Below, one piece after another: positions 1 to 7,890 of a stretch of DNA of 64,000 nt. The notes under the pieces are model-generated. The model did no database searches. It worked only from the letters and a program-made list of their open reading frames with translations, and had not been told where the DNA came from. Origin of the DNA: an uncultured Clostridia bacterium (GTDB lineage: Bacteria > Bacillota > Clostridia > Oscillospirales > Acutalibacteraceae). How positions within the stretch are numbered: position 1 is the stretch's first letter; each line of letters starts with the position of its first letter. The translations under genes were made by a program, and so were the position numbers. The DNA lies in NCBI GenBank assembly GCA_937876205.1, contig CALEII010000066.1, forward strand, positions 89,518 to 153,517. Direction: 5' to 3'.

Positions 1-31
1 AAATTCATTCTTTTTCTGTTTCTTCACCGTA

Positions 32-1069
32 TCACCCGAAGCTTAGTAATATAACAGTAATCAGATAGCTGAGAAATCCGCAACCGGGAAAGGTCAGCAC
101 CCAGGTTAGCACCATTTCTTTTGCAATACTCCAATCAACACCTGAAATCCTTTTTTCTGCCCCAACGCCCATAATAGCAGTTGTTTTTGTTTGCGTTGTG
201 CTCACGGGGAGACCTGAAACCGTAGACAGAAGAAGTGAAATTCCGCCTGCAAGGTCTGCGCTGAATCCCTGATATTTTTTTAGCTTTACCATATCAGAGC
301 CCAATGCCTTTATTATTCTCATACCGCCTGCAGAAGTGCCTGCAGCCATAAGTGCTGATGTGTAAAAAATCAGTATAACAGGGATTCCGATGCTCTGTTC
401 ATAAGTGTCCGATGTGTTCAGTGTAAGCAGAAAAATACCGATGAATTTCTGCCCGTCCTGAGCGCCGTGCATAAAAGCCATAAATGCAGCCGACAGATTC
501 TGCAGATGTCTGAAATAACCGTCGGTCCTCAGTCTGTTTTTGTTTCTGATGATAATACTAACGATTTTTACTGTTATGTAGCCCAGAAAAAAACCTGTCA
601 CTGCAGATATAGAAAGTCCTGAGAGAACTTTTATCCACTCTGTTTTGTTTATTGCACTGATTGATTTGCTTACTGCAAGTGCTGAGCCTGAAACAGCGGC
701 AACAAGAGCGTGGCTTTCACTTGTCGGTATGCCGAAAAACCAAGCAGTCACTGCCCACAGGATAATTGAAATAAATGCGGCACAAACTGCAAGCAGTGTC
801 GTGCTTTCATCACAGTTGAATGATGCAATATTCACTATGGAGGACACTACTTTTCCGCTGAGCTCTGACATAATAAAAACACCGAAAAAATTCATCACTG
901 CTGCAAGAATAACAGCCTTTTTCGGTGTTAATGATTTTGTGGATATGCACGTTGCGATGGCAGTGGGAGCATCTGTCCAGCCGTTAACGATTATAACACC
1001 TGAAATCAATAAAAAAGCTGATATTGATAACGGATTGTCAGATATCGGAAAAACGGTCTGCAGATGCAA
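32..1069 (-). CDS. pit: PiT-family inorganic phosphate permease
   Basis: Integral membrane transporter of the PiT family, which moves inorganic phosphate by ion symport. The 345-residue product is hydrophobic throughout and has the family's duplicated layout: an N-terminal repeat with GWTDAPTAIAT at about residues 29-39, the motif GIPTSESHALVAA at about 113-125, and a C-terminal repeat with PVSTTQTKTTAIMGVG near residue 295. Many family members have a His in the last motif where this one has Gln. The start is a TTG following a GAGGA, six bases after the stop of the DivIVA-like gene, so the two are co-transcribed. The usual PhoU-like (DUF47) partner is not seen here. The substrate could in principle be sulfate. 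Confidence 0.88.
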   Translation of the reverse strand: MHLQTVFPISDNPLSISAFLLISGVIIVNGWTDAPTAIATCISTKSLTPKKAVILAAVMNFFGVFIMSELSGKVVSSIVNIASFNCDESTTLLAVCAAFISIILWAVTAWFFGIPTSESHALVAAVSGSALAVSKSISAINKTEWIKVLSGLSISAVTGFFLGYITVKIVSIIIRNKNRLRTDGYFRHLQNLSAAFMAFMHGAQDGQKFIGIFLLTLNTSDTYEQSIGIPVILIFYTSALMAAGTSAGGMRIIKALGSDMVKLKKYQGFSADLAGGISLLLSTVSGLPVSTTQTKTTAIMGVGAEKRISGVDWSIAKEMVLTWVLTFPGCGFLSYLITVILLSFG

Positions 1070-1075
1070 ATAAAA

Positions 1076-1687
1076 TCAGTCCTCGGGAAGCTCAGCCTGT
1101 ATTTTACCGTTAGCTGTTTCGAAAGGAATTCTTAGTGTTCCCTTAAAACCGGTAAGCTCCTTGCAGATTTCTTCATTTTCTGCGAGTATGTCAGCAAGAA
1201 TGGAGTTGAGCTTATCAGAGAAAGTCTGAATACCTGAAGATATATCAAGAACTCTCGAAAGTGTTTTTGCCGTTGCATTGTCAGCATCGTCAGCCATTTT
1301 GTCAATTTTTTCGCAGGTTTCGTTGATAAGTAGGTCTGCATAGCGACGAACATCCATCATTGCAGTGCCCACTTTTTCTTCTGCAGAACGGTCAGCAAGG
1401 ATTGCATTCTGCAATTTTTCATCATATTCAATTTTTATGCTGTCAATTTCTGCTTTATGACTTTCATTCAGAGCTTCGATTTCATTCTCATGCTCCTTCT
1501 GTATACCTGCAAGCTTTTCCTCAGCATCTTTTAATTTTTCCTGAAGCTCGGCATTTGTTTTTTCAGCATTTTCAAAAGCTGTTTTGTAAAGCTCAGTTTC
1601 GGCAAGCATCTTGCCTATGTAGGCAATAACATCATCTCTGTTAAAACCGCCGAATGTAGCTTTTCTGAACACATAATCTGAAGGCAT
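1076..1687 (-). CDS. DivIVA-like coiled-coil protein
   Basis: Probable cytoplasmic coiled-coil protein of 203 residues. The N-terminus (FGGFNRDDVIAYI, about residues 12-24) resembles the start of DivIVA/GpsB-type domains, which bind membranes or mark poles and division sites. A long heptad-rich, Glu/Lys-rich coiled coil follows at about residues 30-105, then a second helical region. No signal peptide or membrane segment is visible. It is the first gene of a two-gene operon with the phosphate permease. A role in placing or regulating the permease is only a guess; a separate role in division or cell shape is equally possible. Confidence 0.6.
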   Translation of the reverse strand: MPSDYVFRKATFGGFNRDDVIAYIGKMLAETELYKTAFENAEKTNAELQEKLKDAEEKLAGIQKEHENEIEALNESHKAEIDSIKIEYDEKLQNAILADRSAEEKVGTAMMDVRRYADLLINETCEKIDKMADDADNATAKTLSRVLDISSGIQTFSDKLNSILADILAENEEICKELTGFKGTLRIPFETANGKIQAELPED

Positions 1688-1717
1688 AAAAATGCTCCTT
1701 ACAATAATATTTATTAC

Positions 1718-1746
1718 ATTATAACACTATTTATTTTTGAGTTCAA
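1718..1746 (-). promoter_or_regulatory. SigmaA-type promoter of the DivIVA-like/pit operon
   Basis: Reading the minus strand, TTGAAC and TATAAT are separated by 17 bases, about 30 bases before the start codon. An AAGGAG ribosome site follows. Confidence 0.65.
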
Positions 1747-1774
1747 GCAAAAAATCAACATTGATAAAATATTA

Positions 1775-1803
1775 TTGATTTTTAGAAGAATATGTTGTAT
1801 AAT
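1775..1803 (+). promoter_or_regulatory. SigmaA-type promoter of the alpha/beta hydrolase gene
   Basis: TTGATT, 17 bases, TATAAT. Transcription would begin near 1810, directly at the GGAGG ribosome site, so the leader is almost absent. This also shows that the upstream in-frame start at 1775 is not the true one. Confidence 0.65.
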
Positions 1804-1822
1804 TTTTTATGGAGGTAATATT

Positions 1823-2776
1823 ATGGGTAAATCAGCAAAAACATTTATCAAAGCAGCAGCCGGAATTACAGCAACCTGTCTTGTTGCAGGTGAAGTTGTT
1901 TATGAGAGAATACTTAACAGGCGTTATACTTCTTCTAAAAACAATTGCCGTGTTATTGAGCCTGATGTTCTGAAATATTACGGCAGTCCTGAGAATCAGG
2001 CTGACCCTGATTCCTGGTTTGTTTCAATGAATCCTGAAGATACTTATCTGGTGGGCTCACTGGGCAGGAAAATGCACGCAAATATATTTATGCAGACTGA
2101 GCATACCGATAAATGGGCTATTGTGATTCACGGTTACACAAGCAGTCCCAGAGGAATGGCACCACAGGGCAGATATTTCTATAAGAAGGGCTTTAATGTC
2201 CTTATGCCTACTCTTGTCAGCTTCGGTAAGGATGAAAGCAAATACTGCTCTATGGGTTATTATGACAGATATTATATCAAGGATTGGGTAAATTATATTA
2301 TCTCAATGAATCCCGATGCCAAGATTGCATTGCTCGGTGTTTCTATGGGCAGTGCCACAACAATGCTCGTTACCGGTGAACAGGATCTGCCTTCAAATGT
2401 CAGATGTGCTGTTGCTGACTGTGGTTACACCTCCTGTTGGGATGAGTTTTCAACACAGTGCAAGGTAATGTATAATGTACCGTCTTTCCCCGTTATGAAT
2501 TTTGTAAATACAGTTTCAAAATTAAGAGGCAATTTTGATTTCAAGAAGTGTTCACCTATTGATGCTGTTTCAAAATCCGTCACGCCTACACTGTTCATTC
2601 ACGGTGAAAATGATACATTTGTTCCTTATTGGATGATGGGCAAGCTTTTTGATGCCTGCACAGCAGAGAAAGAAAAACTTTCCGTACCCGATGCAACTCA
2701 CGCAAATTCCTGCGATGTGCACCCTGAAATCTATTATCCCGCCGTTGACAAATTTGTTGACAGATATATAAAATAA
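1823..2776 (+). CDS. Membrane-anchored alpha/beta hydrolase
   Basis: Serine hydrolase with an alpha/beta fold, 317 residues. An N-terminal hydrophobic segment (about residues 5-22) probably anchors it to the membrane with the catalytic domain outside. The oxyanion region HGYTSSPRG lies near residue 103, and the nucleophile elbow GVSMGS places Ser174. The likely triad partners are Asp264 in HGENDTF and His293 in DATHA. The family includes peptidases, esterases and lipases, and the substrate cannot be assigned. The ATG at 1823 is chosen because GGAGG precedes it and the promoter lies between it and the longer start. It is a single-gene unit, convergent with rodA. Confidence 0.8.
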   Translation: MGKSAKTFIKAAAGITATCLVAGEVVYERILNRRYTSSKNNCRVIEPDVLKYYGSPENQADPDSWFVSMNPEDTYLVGSLGRKMHANIFMQTEHTDKWAIVIHGYTSSPRGMAPQGRYFYKKGFNVLMPTLVSFGKDESKYCSMGYYDRYYIKDWVNYIISMNPDAKIALLGVSMGSATTMLVTGEQDLPSNVRCAVADCGYTSCWDEFSTQCKVMYNVPSFPVMNFVNTVSKLRGNFDFKKCSPIDAVSKSVTPTLFIHGENDTFVPYWMMGKLFDACTAEKEKLSVPDATHANSCDVHPEIYYPAVDKFVDRYIK

Positions 2777-2782
2777 ATTAAA

Positions 2783-2815
2783 CTCCCGATACAGTTGGCT
2801 TTTCTGTATCGGGAG
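2783..2815. terminator. Bidirectional terminator between hydrolase and rodA
   Basis: A perfect 12-bp stem (2783-2794 with 2804-2815) has a 9-base loop and T-rich flanks in both directions, so it serves both convergent genes. Confidence 0.9.
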
Positions 2816-2822
2816 CATTTTT

Positions 2823-3992
2823 TTAATCAAAAGCAGTGCTAATGTTCTTTATTCTGAAATTTGTTATTTCTCTTTCAAGCGTATGCCGTCTGAGGCTGAG
2901 CACAAGACCTATTGCAATATAAATACACAGATTTGATGAGCCGCCGGCACTCAGGAAGGGAAGTGTAATGCCGATAACGGGCAACAGCTGAAGACACATT
3001 CCTATGTTGACTATGACCTGTGAAGCAATCATTGCCGCAACACCTGTGCAAAGAAGTAAAACAGTGTTGTCTTTTGAGTCTGTGCCTATTTTCATTATTT
3101 TTATCACAATCAACACAAACATAATCAGTGTCAGAATACAGCCAACAAGCCCCAATTCCTCACCTATGAGTGAAAATATCATATCATTTTCAATTTCAGG
3201 TACAATGTCAGAATAACGCCCTTTGAAGAGTCCCTGACCGAAAATTCCGCCGTTGAGTATTGCATTTAGTCCTTGCTGTTGCTGATAAATGATGTCAGGA
3301 TATTCATCAGGCTTGAACAACGCATATATTCTGTCTTTCTGAATACTTGAGAAAACAAAATTCCATATAAACGGTGTGGCAGCGGCAACAAGCAGTGCAC
3401 CAACTGCGAAATATCTCATCTTTACGCCTGCTATAAACATCATAATTATGAATATGAAGATGAAAATAAGTGCGCTTCCCATATCGCCTGTTATAAGAAC
3501 AAGAAATGCAGGTATGGCAGCGTGAACGCAAAGAAGAATAAGTGTTTTTAAAGATTCAAGATTATCTCTGACATTGTCAAGATGAACCGAAAATGTGATT
3601 ATAAAGCCGATTTTCACAAGCTCTGAGGGCTGAAAATAGATTCCCAGGTCACCGAGCTTTATCCAGGTTTTAACATCAGGTCTTGACGGAGGGCCGACAC
3701 CTACGCCTGGTATAAAAAGCAAAAGCATCAGCAACAGGCACACACCTGCAATTATCGGCCACAGTCTTACAATAAAGTTGTAGTCAATAACGGATATAAT
3801 AAGAGCCATAACAACGCCTGCAATTACTGCTATCATCATAACCTTCGCATCTCTTGAAAACTCGGCACCTCCGCTGCTTGTTGCACTTGAAACAAGCAGA
3901 ATACCAAGTGCAGAAATAAGAGAACATAAAAATAATAAAATTTTATCTGTTTCCTTGATAAAGCTGTTTATTTGTGATATAATTCTTTTCAT
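2823..3992 (-). CDS. rodA: RodA/FtsW/SpoVE-family peptidoglycan glycosyltransferase
   Basis: SEDS-family polytopic membrane protein (389 residues, about ten membrane segments) that polymerises lipid II into glycan strands with a partner class B penicillin-binding protein. Family marks are the loop with PGVGVGPPSRPDVKTWIKLG around residues 95-115, FQPSELVKIG just after it, the long loop with NAILNGGIFGQGLFKGRYSD, and the ending PFLSAGGSSNL. The tryptophan-rich arm and RodA-like loop favour RodA over FtsW or SpoVE, but the three are hard to separate by eye. It is transcribed alone from its own promoter, divergent from tsaE. CAGGAAG precedes the ATG. Confidence 0.85.
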   Translation of the reverse strand: MKRIISQINSFIKETDKILLFLCSLISALGILLVSSATSSGGAEFSRDAKVMMIAVIAGVVMALIISVIDYNFIVRLWPIIAGVCLLLMLLLFIPGVGVGPPSRPDVKTWIKLGDLGIYFQPSELVKIGFIITFSVHLDNVRDNLESLKTLILLCVHAAIPAFLVLITGDMGSALIFIFIFIIMMFIAGVKMRYFAVGALLVAAATPFIWNFVFSSIQKDRIYALFKPDEYPDIIYQQQQGLNAILNGGIFGQGLFKGRYSDIVPEIENDMIFSLIGEELGLVGCILTLIMFVLIVIKIMKIGTDSKDNTVLLLCTGVAAMIASQVIVNIGMCLQLLPVIGITLPFLSAGGSSNLCIYIAIGLVLSLRRHTLEREITNFRIKNISTAFD

Positions 3993-4022
3993 AGATTTAA
4001 CTTCCTGAATGTAGTTAAATAT

Positions 4023-4051
4023 ATTATAGCGTTTAACAGTATTTTTTTCAA
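4023..4051 (-). promoter_or_regulatory. SigmaA-type promoter of rodA
   Basis: On the minus strand TTGAAA and TATAAT are 17 bases apart, about 30 bases before the rodA ATG. Confidence 0.65.
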
Positions 4052-4078
4052 GTATATTTTATAAAGGCAGTATATCTT

Positions 4079-4510
4079 ATGAAGCTGTATTTTTCATCGT
4101 GTGAAAAGGACACATTAAAAATAGCTGAAGAATTCGCAGGTAATCTCAGAGCCGGTGATGTGGTGGCTTTCCGTGGCGGTATGGGAATGGGAAAGACCGT
4201 TTTTGTGCGTGGTTGTGCCGATGTTCTCGGCATTGATAATGAAATCAGCAGTCCGACTTTTTCCATTGTCAATGATTACGGCGGAAAAATAAATGTTTAT
4301 CACTTTGATATGTACAGGGTAGAGAGCTGGGATTCTCTTTATTCAACAGGTTTTTTTGATTATCTGAATGAAAACAGTATTCTTTTTATTGAATGGAGTG
4401 AGAATATAGAAAATGTTCTCCCCGATAACACAATAACGGTCTGTTTTTCAAGAACTGATTCAGAGAATGAGAGAATTATTGAAATTGACGGAGGTGACGG
4501 CAGATGGTAA
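4079..4510 (+). CDS. tsaE: tRNA threonylcarbamoyladenosine biosynthesis ATPase TsaE
   Basis: Small P-loop ATPase that works with TsaB and TsaD to form N6-threonylcarbamoyladenosine at position 37 of ANN-decoding tRNAs. The 143-residue length is normal. Walker A GGMGMGKT is at residues 33-40, followed by the family motifs ISSPTF (about 58-63) and YHFDMYR (about 77-83), and FIEWSE near residue 106. The gene opens a tsaE-tsaB-rpiB cluster, and its stop overlaps the tsaB start by seven bases, so the two are translationally coupled. rimI and canonical tsaD, which often follow, are absent here. Confidence 0.93.
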   Translation: MKLYFSSCEKDTLKIAEEFAGNLRAGDVVAFRGGMGMGKTVFVRGCADVLGIDNEISSPTFSIVNDYGGKINVYHFDMYRVESWDSLYSTGFFDYLNENSILFIEWSENIENVLPDNTITVCFSRTDSENERIIEIDGGDGRW

Positions 4511-5211
4511 TTCTGGGTATTGAAAGCTCGGCTGTGTCAGCATCGGCAGCAGTTGTCCGTGACGGTAAATTACTTTCAGAGGTATTTCTCAATGTCGGTC
4601 TGACTCATTCTGTCACACTTCTTCCTGCCATAAAGAAGGTAATTGATGGCTCAGGTATCTCAATTTCCGATATTGACGCAGTTGCCGTTTCAAACGGTCC
4701 CGGCTCCTTCACGGGTGTCCGTATCGGCGTCTCAACTGCCAAAGGTATTGCAGAGCCCGATTCAAAAAAATGTGTTCCCGTTTCAACTCTTGAAGCTATA
4801 GCTTACCCTCTTTCAGGCAGCGACTGCATTGCAGTATCTGTTATGGATGCAAGATGCAATCAGGTTTATTGTGCGGTTTTTGAGTGTAATGCTCAAGGTG
4901 TCAGCAGAATTACTGCAGATGATGCCGTTTCACTGGACAGCCTTGCAGAAACTCTTTTGCAGTTCAGCGGAAAACGAATTATTCTTATTGGTGACGGTGC
5001 AGATATTTCATACAGATATCTTGCTGACAAAGTTGACGGCATTTCCGTGGCATCATCGCTTATAAAGTATCAGAGAGCTTCAAGCGTAGCCCTGCTCGCA
5101 GAAAAGAAGCTTGAAATAAACGATTCGGTCACAACACCATCGGAGCTTGTGCCGTCTTACTTGAGACTTTCTCAGGCAGAGAGAGAGCTTAAAAAGAAAA
5201 AGGAGAGTTGA
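4504..5211 (+). CDS. tsaB: tRNA threonylcarbamoyladenosine biosynthesis protein TsaB
   Basis: ASKHA-fold partner of TsaD in the t6A complex; TsaB is the inactive dimer subunit that scaffolds TsaD and TsaE. The N-terminus ILGIESSAVSASAAVV and the motif NGPGSFTGVRIGVSTAKGIA (about residues 66-85) are diagnostic. It lacks the metal-binding histidines of TsaD, as expected. Length is 235 residues. GGAGGTGACGGCAG precedes the ATG, within the end of tsaE. rpiB begins four bases after the stop. Confidence 0.93.
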   Translation: MVILGIESSAVSASAAVVRDGKLLSEVFLNVGLTHSVTLLPAIKKVIDGSGISISDIDAVAVSNGPGSFTGVRIGVSTAKGIAEPDSKKCVPVSTLEAIAYPLSGSDCIAVSVMDARCNQVYCAVFECNAQGVSRITADDAVSLDSLAETLLQFSGKRIILIGDGADISYRYLADKVDGISVASSLIKYQRASSVALLAEKKLEINDSVTTPSELVPSYLRLSQAERELKKKKES

Positions 5212-5215
5212 TAAT

Positions 5216-5656
5216 ATGAAAATTGCAATCGGTTCAGACCACGCAGGCTTCCCCCTTAAGGAAGAAATCAGAATGTATCTCGAAGAAAAGGGTGTGGAAT
5301 ATGTAGACTGCGGTGTTTACGAAGCAACATCAGCAGATTACCCCCTTCAGGCAAAAGCAACCTGTGAGAAGATTGTTTCAGGTGAATGTGTAAGAGGTAT
5401 TCTTTGCTGCGGTACAGGCATAGGCATTTCAATGGCTGCAAACAAGGTGAAAGGTATCCGTGCAGCTTGCTGTTCAGATTACTTCAGCGCAAAATACACA
5501 AGACTTCATAACGATGCGAATGTTCTCTGCCTTGGGGCAAGAGTTATCGGCGCAGGTTCAGCTCTTGAACTTGTAGATGTTTTCCTCAATACAGAGTTTG
5601 AGGGTGGCAGACATCAGAGGAGAGTAGACCTCATTACAGCTATCGAAAACGAATAA
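5216..5656 (+). CDS. rpiB: Ribose-5-phosphate isomerase B
   Basis: Cytosolic isomerase of the non-oxidative pentose phosphate pathway (ribose-5-phosphate to ribulose-5-phosphate), LacAB/RpiB family, 146 residues. Visible motifs are SDHAGFPLK at residues 7-15, DCGVYEATSADYP near 31-43, the catalytic-Cys loop GILCCGTGIGISMAANK near 61-77, and RLHNDANVLCLGAR near 101-114. It is the last gene of the tsaE-tsaB-rpiB unit and ends at a strong hairpin. Some relatives act on allose- or galactose-6-phosphate, but the motifs fit RpiB best. Confidence 0.92.
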   Translation: MKIAIGSDHAGFPLKEEIRMYLEEKGVEYVDCGVYEATSADYPLQAKATCEKIVSGECVRGILCCGTGIGISMAANKVKGIRAACCSDYFSAKYTRLHNDANVLCLGARVIGAGSALELVDVFLNTEFEGGRHQRRVDLITAIENE

Positions 5657-5674
5657 TAAAAGAGCATAACAAAA

Positions 5675-5698
5675 AAGCCGTATCCTCAGATACGGCTT
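5675..5698. terminator. Bidirectional terminator between rpiB and rpmB
   Basis: A 10-bp perfect stem with a 4-base loop, followed by GATTTTG on the plus strand and a six-T run on the minus strand. Confidence 0.9.
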
Positions 5699-5723
5699 GA
5701 TTTTGTTCATTTGAAAGAATGAA

Positions 5724-5912
5724 TTAAACGGCTCTTGTTACCTTACCTGAACGAAGGCAACGGCTGCATACATGAATTCTCTTGGGTGTACCGTTTACAA
5801 CAGCCTTAACTTTCATAACATTGGGCTTCCAGGTTCTGTTGGTTCTTCTGTGTGAGTGAGAAACCTTGATACCGAAAGCAACGTCTTTTCCGCAGATATC
5901 ACATTTTGCCAT
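5724..5912 (-). CDS. rpmB: 50S ribosomal protein L28
   Basis: Large-subunit ribosomal protein of 62 residues. It starts MAKCDICGKD and carries two CxxC pairs (Cys4/Cys7 and Cys49/Cys52), so it is the zinc-binding form of L28. The conserved core SHSHRRTNRTWKPNV spans residues 18-32. GGGAGGTGC precedes the ATG. It is transcribed alone from a strong promoter, with a roughly 80-base leader, and is divergent from recA. Confidence 0.95.
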   Translation of the reverse strand: MAKCDICGKDVAFGIKVSHSHRRTNRTWKPNVMKVKAVVNGTPKRIHVCSRCLRSGKVTRAV

Positions 5913-5937
5913 GCGGAATGCACCTCCCTTTTACACG

Positions 5938-5971
5938 GATGAGAATACAGCTAAACGCCGAATACCTCATC
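5938..5971 (-). other. Possible structured leader of rpmB mRNA
   Basis: In the rpmB leader GATGAG and CTCATC can pair around a 22-base interior, just upstream of the ribosome site. It could be a simple leader stem or part of feedback control; no known L28 leader motif was recognised. Confidence 0.25.
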
Positions 5972-5996
5972 TTGTAATTATAACTTTATTTTACGC

Positions 5997-6024
5997 AGTA
6001 TATAGTAACAGATTTGTTTGTCAA
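5997..6024 (-). promoter_or_regulatory. SigmaA-type promoter of rpmB
   Basis: On the minus strand a consensus TTGACA and TATACT are 16 bases apart, roughly 85 bases before the rpmB start. Confidence 0.75.
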
Positions 6025-6119
6025 ATGCAAGTCTTTTTCTTAAAAAAATCAACTTTTTTGCAAAAAAAATTATCAGGACTTTATTATATTAAAAAAAATA
6101 GTAAAATTTAAAAAATCTA

Positions 6120-6148
6120 TTGCAAAATTATTTGCAATGATATATAAT
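6120..6148 (+). promoter_or_regulatory. SigmaA-type promoter of recA
   Basis: TTGCAA, 17 bases, TATAAT. Transcription should start near 6155, inside the LexA-like box. Confidence 0.75.
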
Positions 6149-6153
6149 AATAC

Positions 6154-6167
6154 CGAACATTTGTACA
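6154..6167. promoter_or_regulatory. LexA-binding (SOS) box at recA
   Basis: CGAACATTTGTACA matches 11 of 14 positions of the Gram-positive SOS box CGAACRNRYGTTCG. It sits six bases after the -10 hexamer of recA, where a bound repressor would block initiation. Confidence 0.65.
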
Positions 6168-6190
6168 ATATCTTTGAGAGGATGACTATA

Positions 6191-7288
6191 ATGGCAGACA
6201 GACAGAAAGCTCTGGAAACAGCTCTTTCACAGATTGAAAAAAAATACGGTAAAGGCGCAGTTATGCGTCTTGGCGAAAGCACTGCAATGAATGTTGAGGC
6301 AATTCCTACAGGCTCACTTACTCTCGACGATGCAACAGGCATCGGCGGACTTCCCAAGGGCAGAATTGTTGAAATATACGGTCCTGAATCATCAGGTAAA
6401 ACCACACTTGCACTTCATGTTGTAGCCGAAGCACAGAAGATGGGCGGCGAAGCAGCATTCGTTGATGCTGAGCACGCACTTGACCCTGTTTACGCTGCTG
6501 CTTTGGGTGTTGATGTTGATTCACTTCTTGTCGCTCAGCCCGATAACGGTGAACAGGCTCTTGAAATTACAGAGGCTCTTGCACGCTCCGGTGCTATTGA
6601 TATAATTATTGTTGACTCAGTTGCTGCTCTTGTTCCAAAGGCTGAAATTGAGGGTGATATGGGTGACTCACATGTCGGTCTTCACGCAAGACTTATGTCA
6701 CAGGCTCTGCGTAAGCTTACAGGTGCCATTGCAAAGTCAAATACTCTTGTTATCTTCATCAATCAGCTTCGTGAAAAGGTTGGTGTCATTTACGGTAATC
6801 CTGAGGTTACAACAGGCGGCCGTGCTCTTAAGTTCTATTCAACAATCAGAATCGATGTCAGAAAGTCAGAGCAGATAAAGGGCACAGGCAGTGAGATTCT
6901 CGGCTCAAGAACAAAGTGTAAGGTTGTTAAGAACAAGGTTGCTCCGCCCTTCAAGACTGCTGAATTTGATATTATGTACGGCACAGGTATATCAAAGACA
7001 GGTGAAATGGTTGATATCGGTGTTATGTATAATGTTATTCAGAAGAGTGGTGCCTGGTTCTCATACGGTGATATGAGACTCGGTCAGGGCAGAGAAAATG
7101 TTAAGGCTTATTTTGAGCAGAATCCCGAATTCGCTGCTGAAATTGAGGCAAAAATCCGTCAGGCTATGAAGGGTGCCGAAGACGAAAAAAATGCATCTAA
7201 GCCTGCTGTAAAAGCTGCTGCAGGCCCCCGTTCCGTTGAGGCTGCAAGAGCAAGACTTGATGTAACTGTTGACGACGATGACGATTAA
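6191..7288 (+). CDS. recA: DNA recombinase RecA
   Basis: ATP-dependent strand-exchange protein and co-protease for LexA. The 365-residue product starts MADRQKALE and has Walker A GPESSGKT at residues 64-71, Walker B IIIVDSVAALVP, the loop-2 region around NPEVTTGGRALKFYS, and the acidic tail DVTVDDDDD. The ATG at 6191, after GAGAGGATGAC, replaces a longer in-frame start at 6137 that lies upstream of the SOS box and cannot be transcribed from the promoter seen. The 3' end overlaps recX by 11 bases. Confidence 0.98.
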   Translation: MADRQKALETALSQIEKKYGKGAVMRLGESTAMNVEAIPTGSLTLDDATGIGGLPKGRIVEIYGPESSGKTTLALHVVAEAQKMGGEAAFVDAEHALDPVYAAALGVDVDSLLVAQPDNGEQALEITEALARSGAIDIIIVDSVAALVPKAEIEGDMGDSHVGLHARLMSQALRKLTGAIAKSNTLVIFINQLREKVGVIYGNPEVTTGGRALKFYSTIRIDVRKSEQIKGTGSEILGSRTKCKVVKNKVAPPFKTAEFDIMYGTGISKTGEMVDIGVMYNVIQKSGAWFSYGDMRLGQGRENVKAYFEQNPEFAAEIEAKIRQAMKGAEDEKNASKPAVKAAAGPRSVEAARARLDVTVDDDDD

Positions 7289-7889
7289 CATTGAACCTGC
7301 AAAGGGTGGCAAGCTGTCACTTTTTGCAGACGGTGAATATGTGTTGACGGTTGACCCCGATACGTGGTATTCACTCGATTATACAGACGGTTGTGAAATT
7401 GATGATGAGGAATTTGAGAAGCTCAGATTTCTCATCGATTCACGAAAAGCATATTCTCAGGCTCTCAGATTTCTTACTCTGAGGGCTCATTCGGCTAATG
7501 AGCTGTTTGTCAAGCTTTCAAAAAAACATTCACCGCAATGCTGTGAGTATGCAATAGATAAATGCCGTGAACTTGGCTTCATTGACGATGAAGATTTTGC
7601 TCTTAGATACGCTCAGGAGCTGTATGAAAAGAAAAACTACGGTCCCTCACGCATAAGAACGGAACTTTTTGCTAAAGGAATAGACCGTGACACAACAGAT
7701 AATGCAATATCTCAGATTGAATTTGATTATTCTGACGCTATAGTCAGCATAATAGATAAAAAATATTCTTCCTGTCTTGATGATGAAAAAGGCAGAAGAC
7801 GAATGATTGCCGGTCTTATGCGTGCAGGTTACAGTTATTCTGACATCAGGGCGGCACTGAAAGATTTAGATTTACCGGAGGATTGTTAA
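7278..7889 (+). CDS. recX: Regulatory protein RecX
   Basis: Helical repeat protein that caps and destabilises RecA filaments. Of 203 residues, the first 60 are a beta-rich extension common in Firmicutes RecX. Three-helix repeats follow, with AYSQALRFLTLRAHSANEL at about residues 59-77, LGFIDDEDFALRYAQEL near 105-121, and YGPSRIRTELFAKGID near 127-142. The ATG at 7278 lies within the recA coding end and has no good ribosome site, so translation is probably coupled to recA. An in-frame TTG at 7269 is an alternative. Confidence 0.88.
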   Translation: MTINIEPAKGGKLSLFADGEYVLTVDPDTWYSLDYTDGCEIDDEEFEKLRFLIDSRKAYSQALRFLTLRAHSANELFVKLSKKHSPQCCEYAIDKCRELGFIDDEDFALRYAQELYEKKNYGPSRIRTELFAKGIDRDTTDNAISQIEFDYSDAIVSIIDKKYSSCLDDEKGRRRMIAGLMRAGYSYSDIRAALKDLDLPEDC

Positions 7890-7890
7890 T

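Noticed and set aside
645..1073. 142-residue frame on the plus strand opposite the phosphate permease
   Set aside because: It is a shadow of a membrane-protein gene; no ribosome site, and the antisense frame explains the sequence fully.
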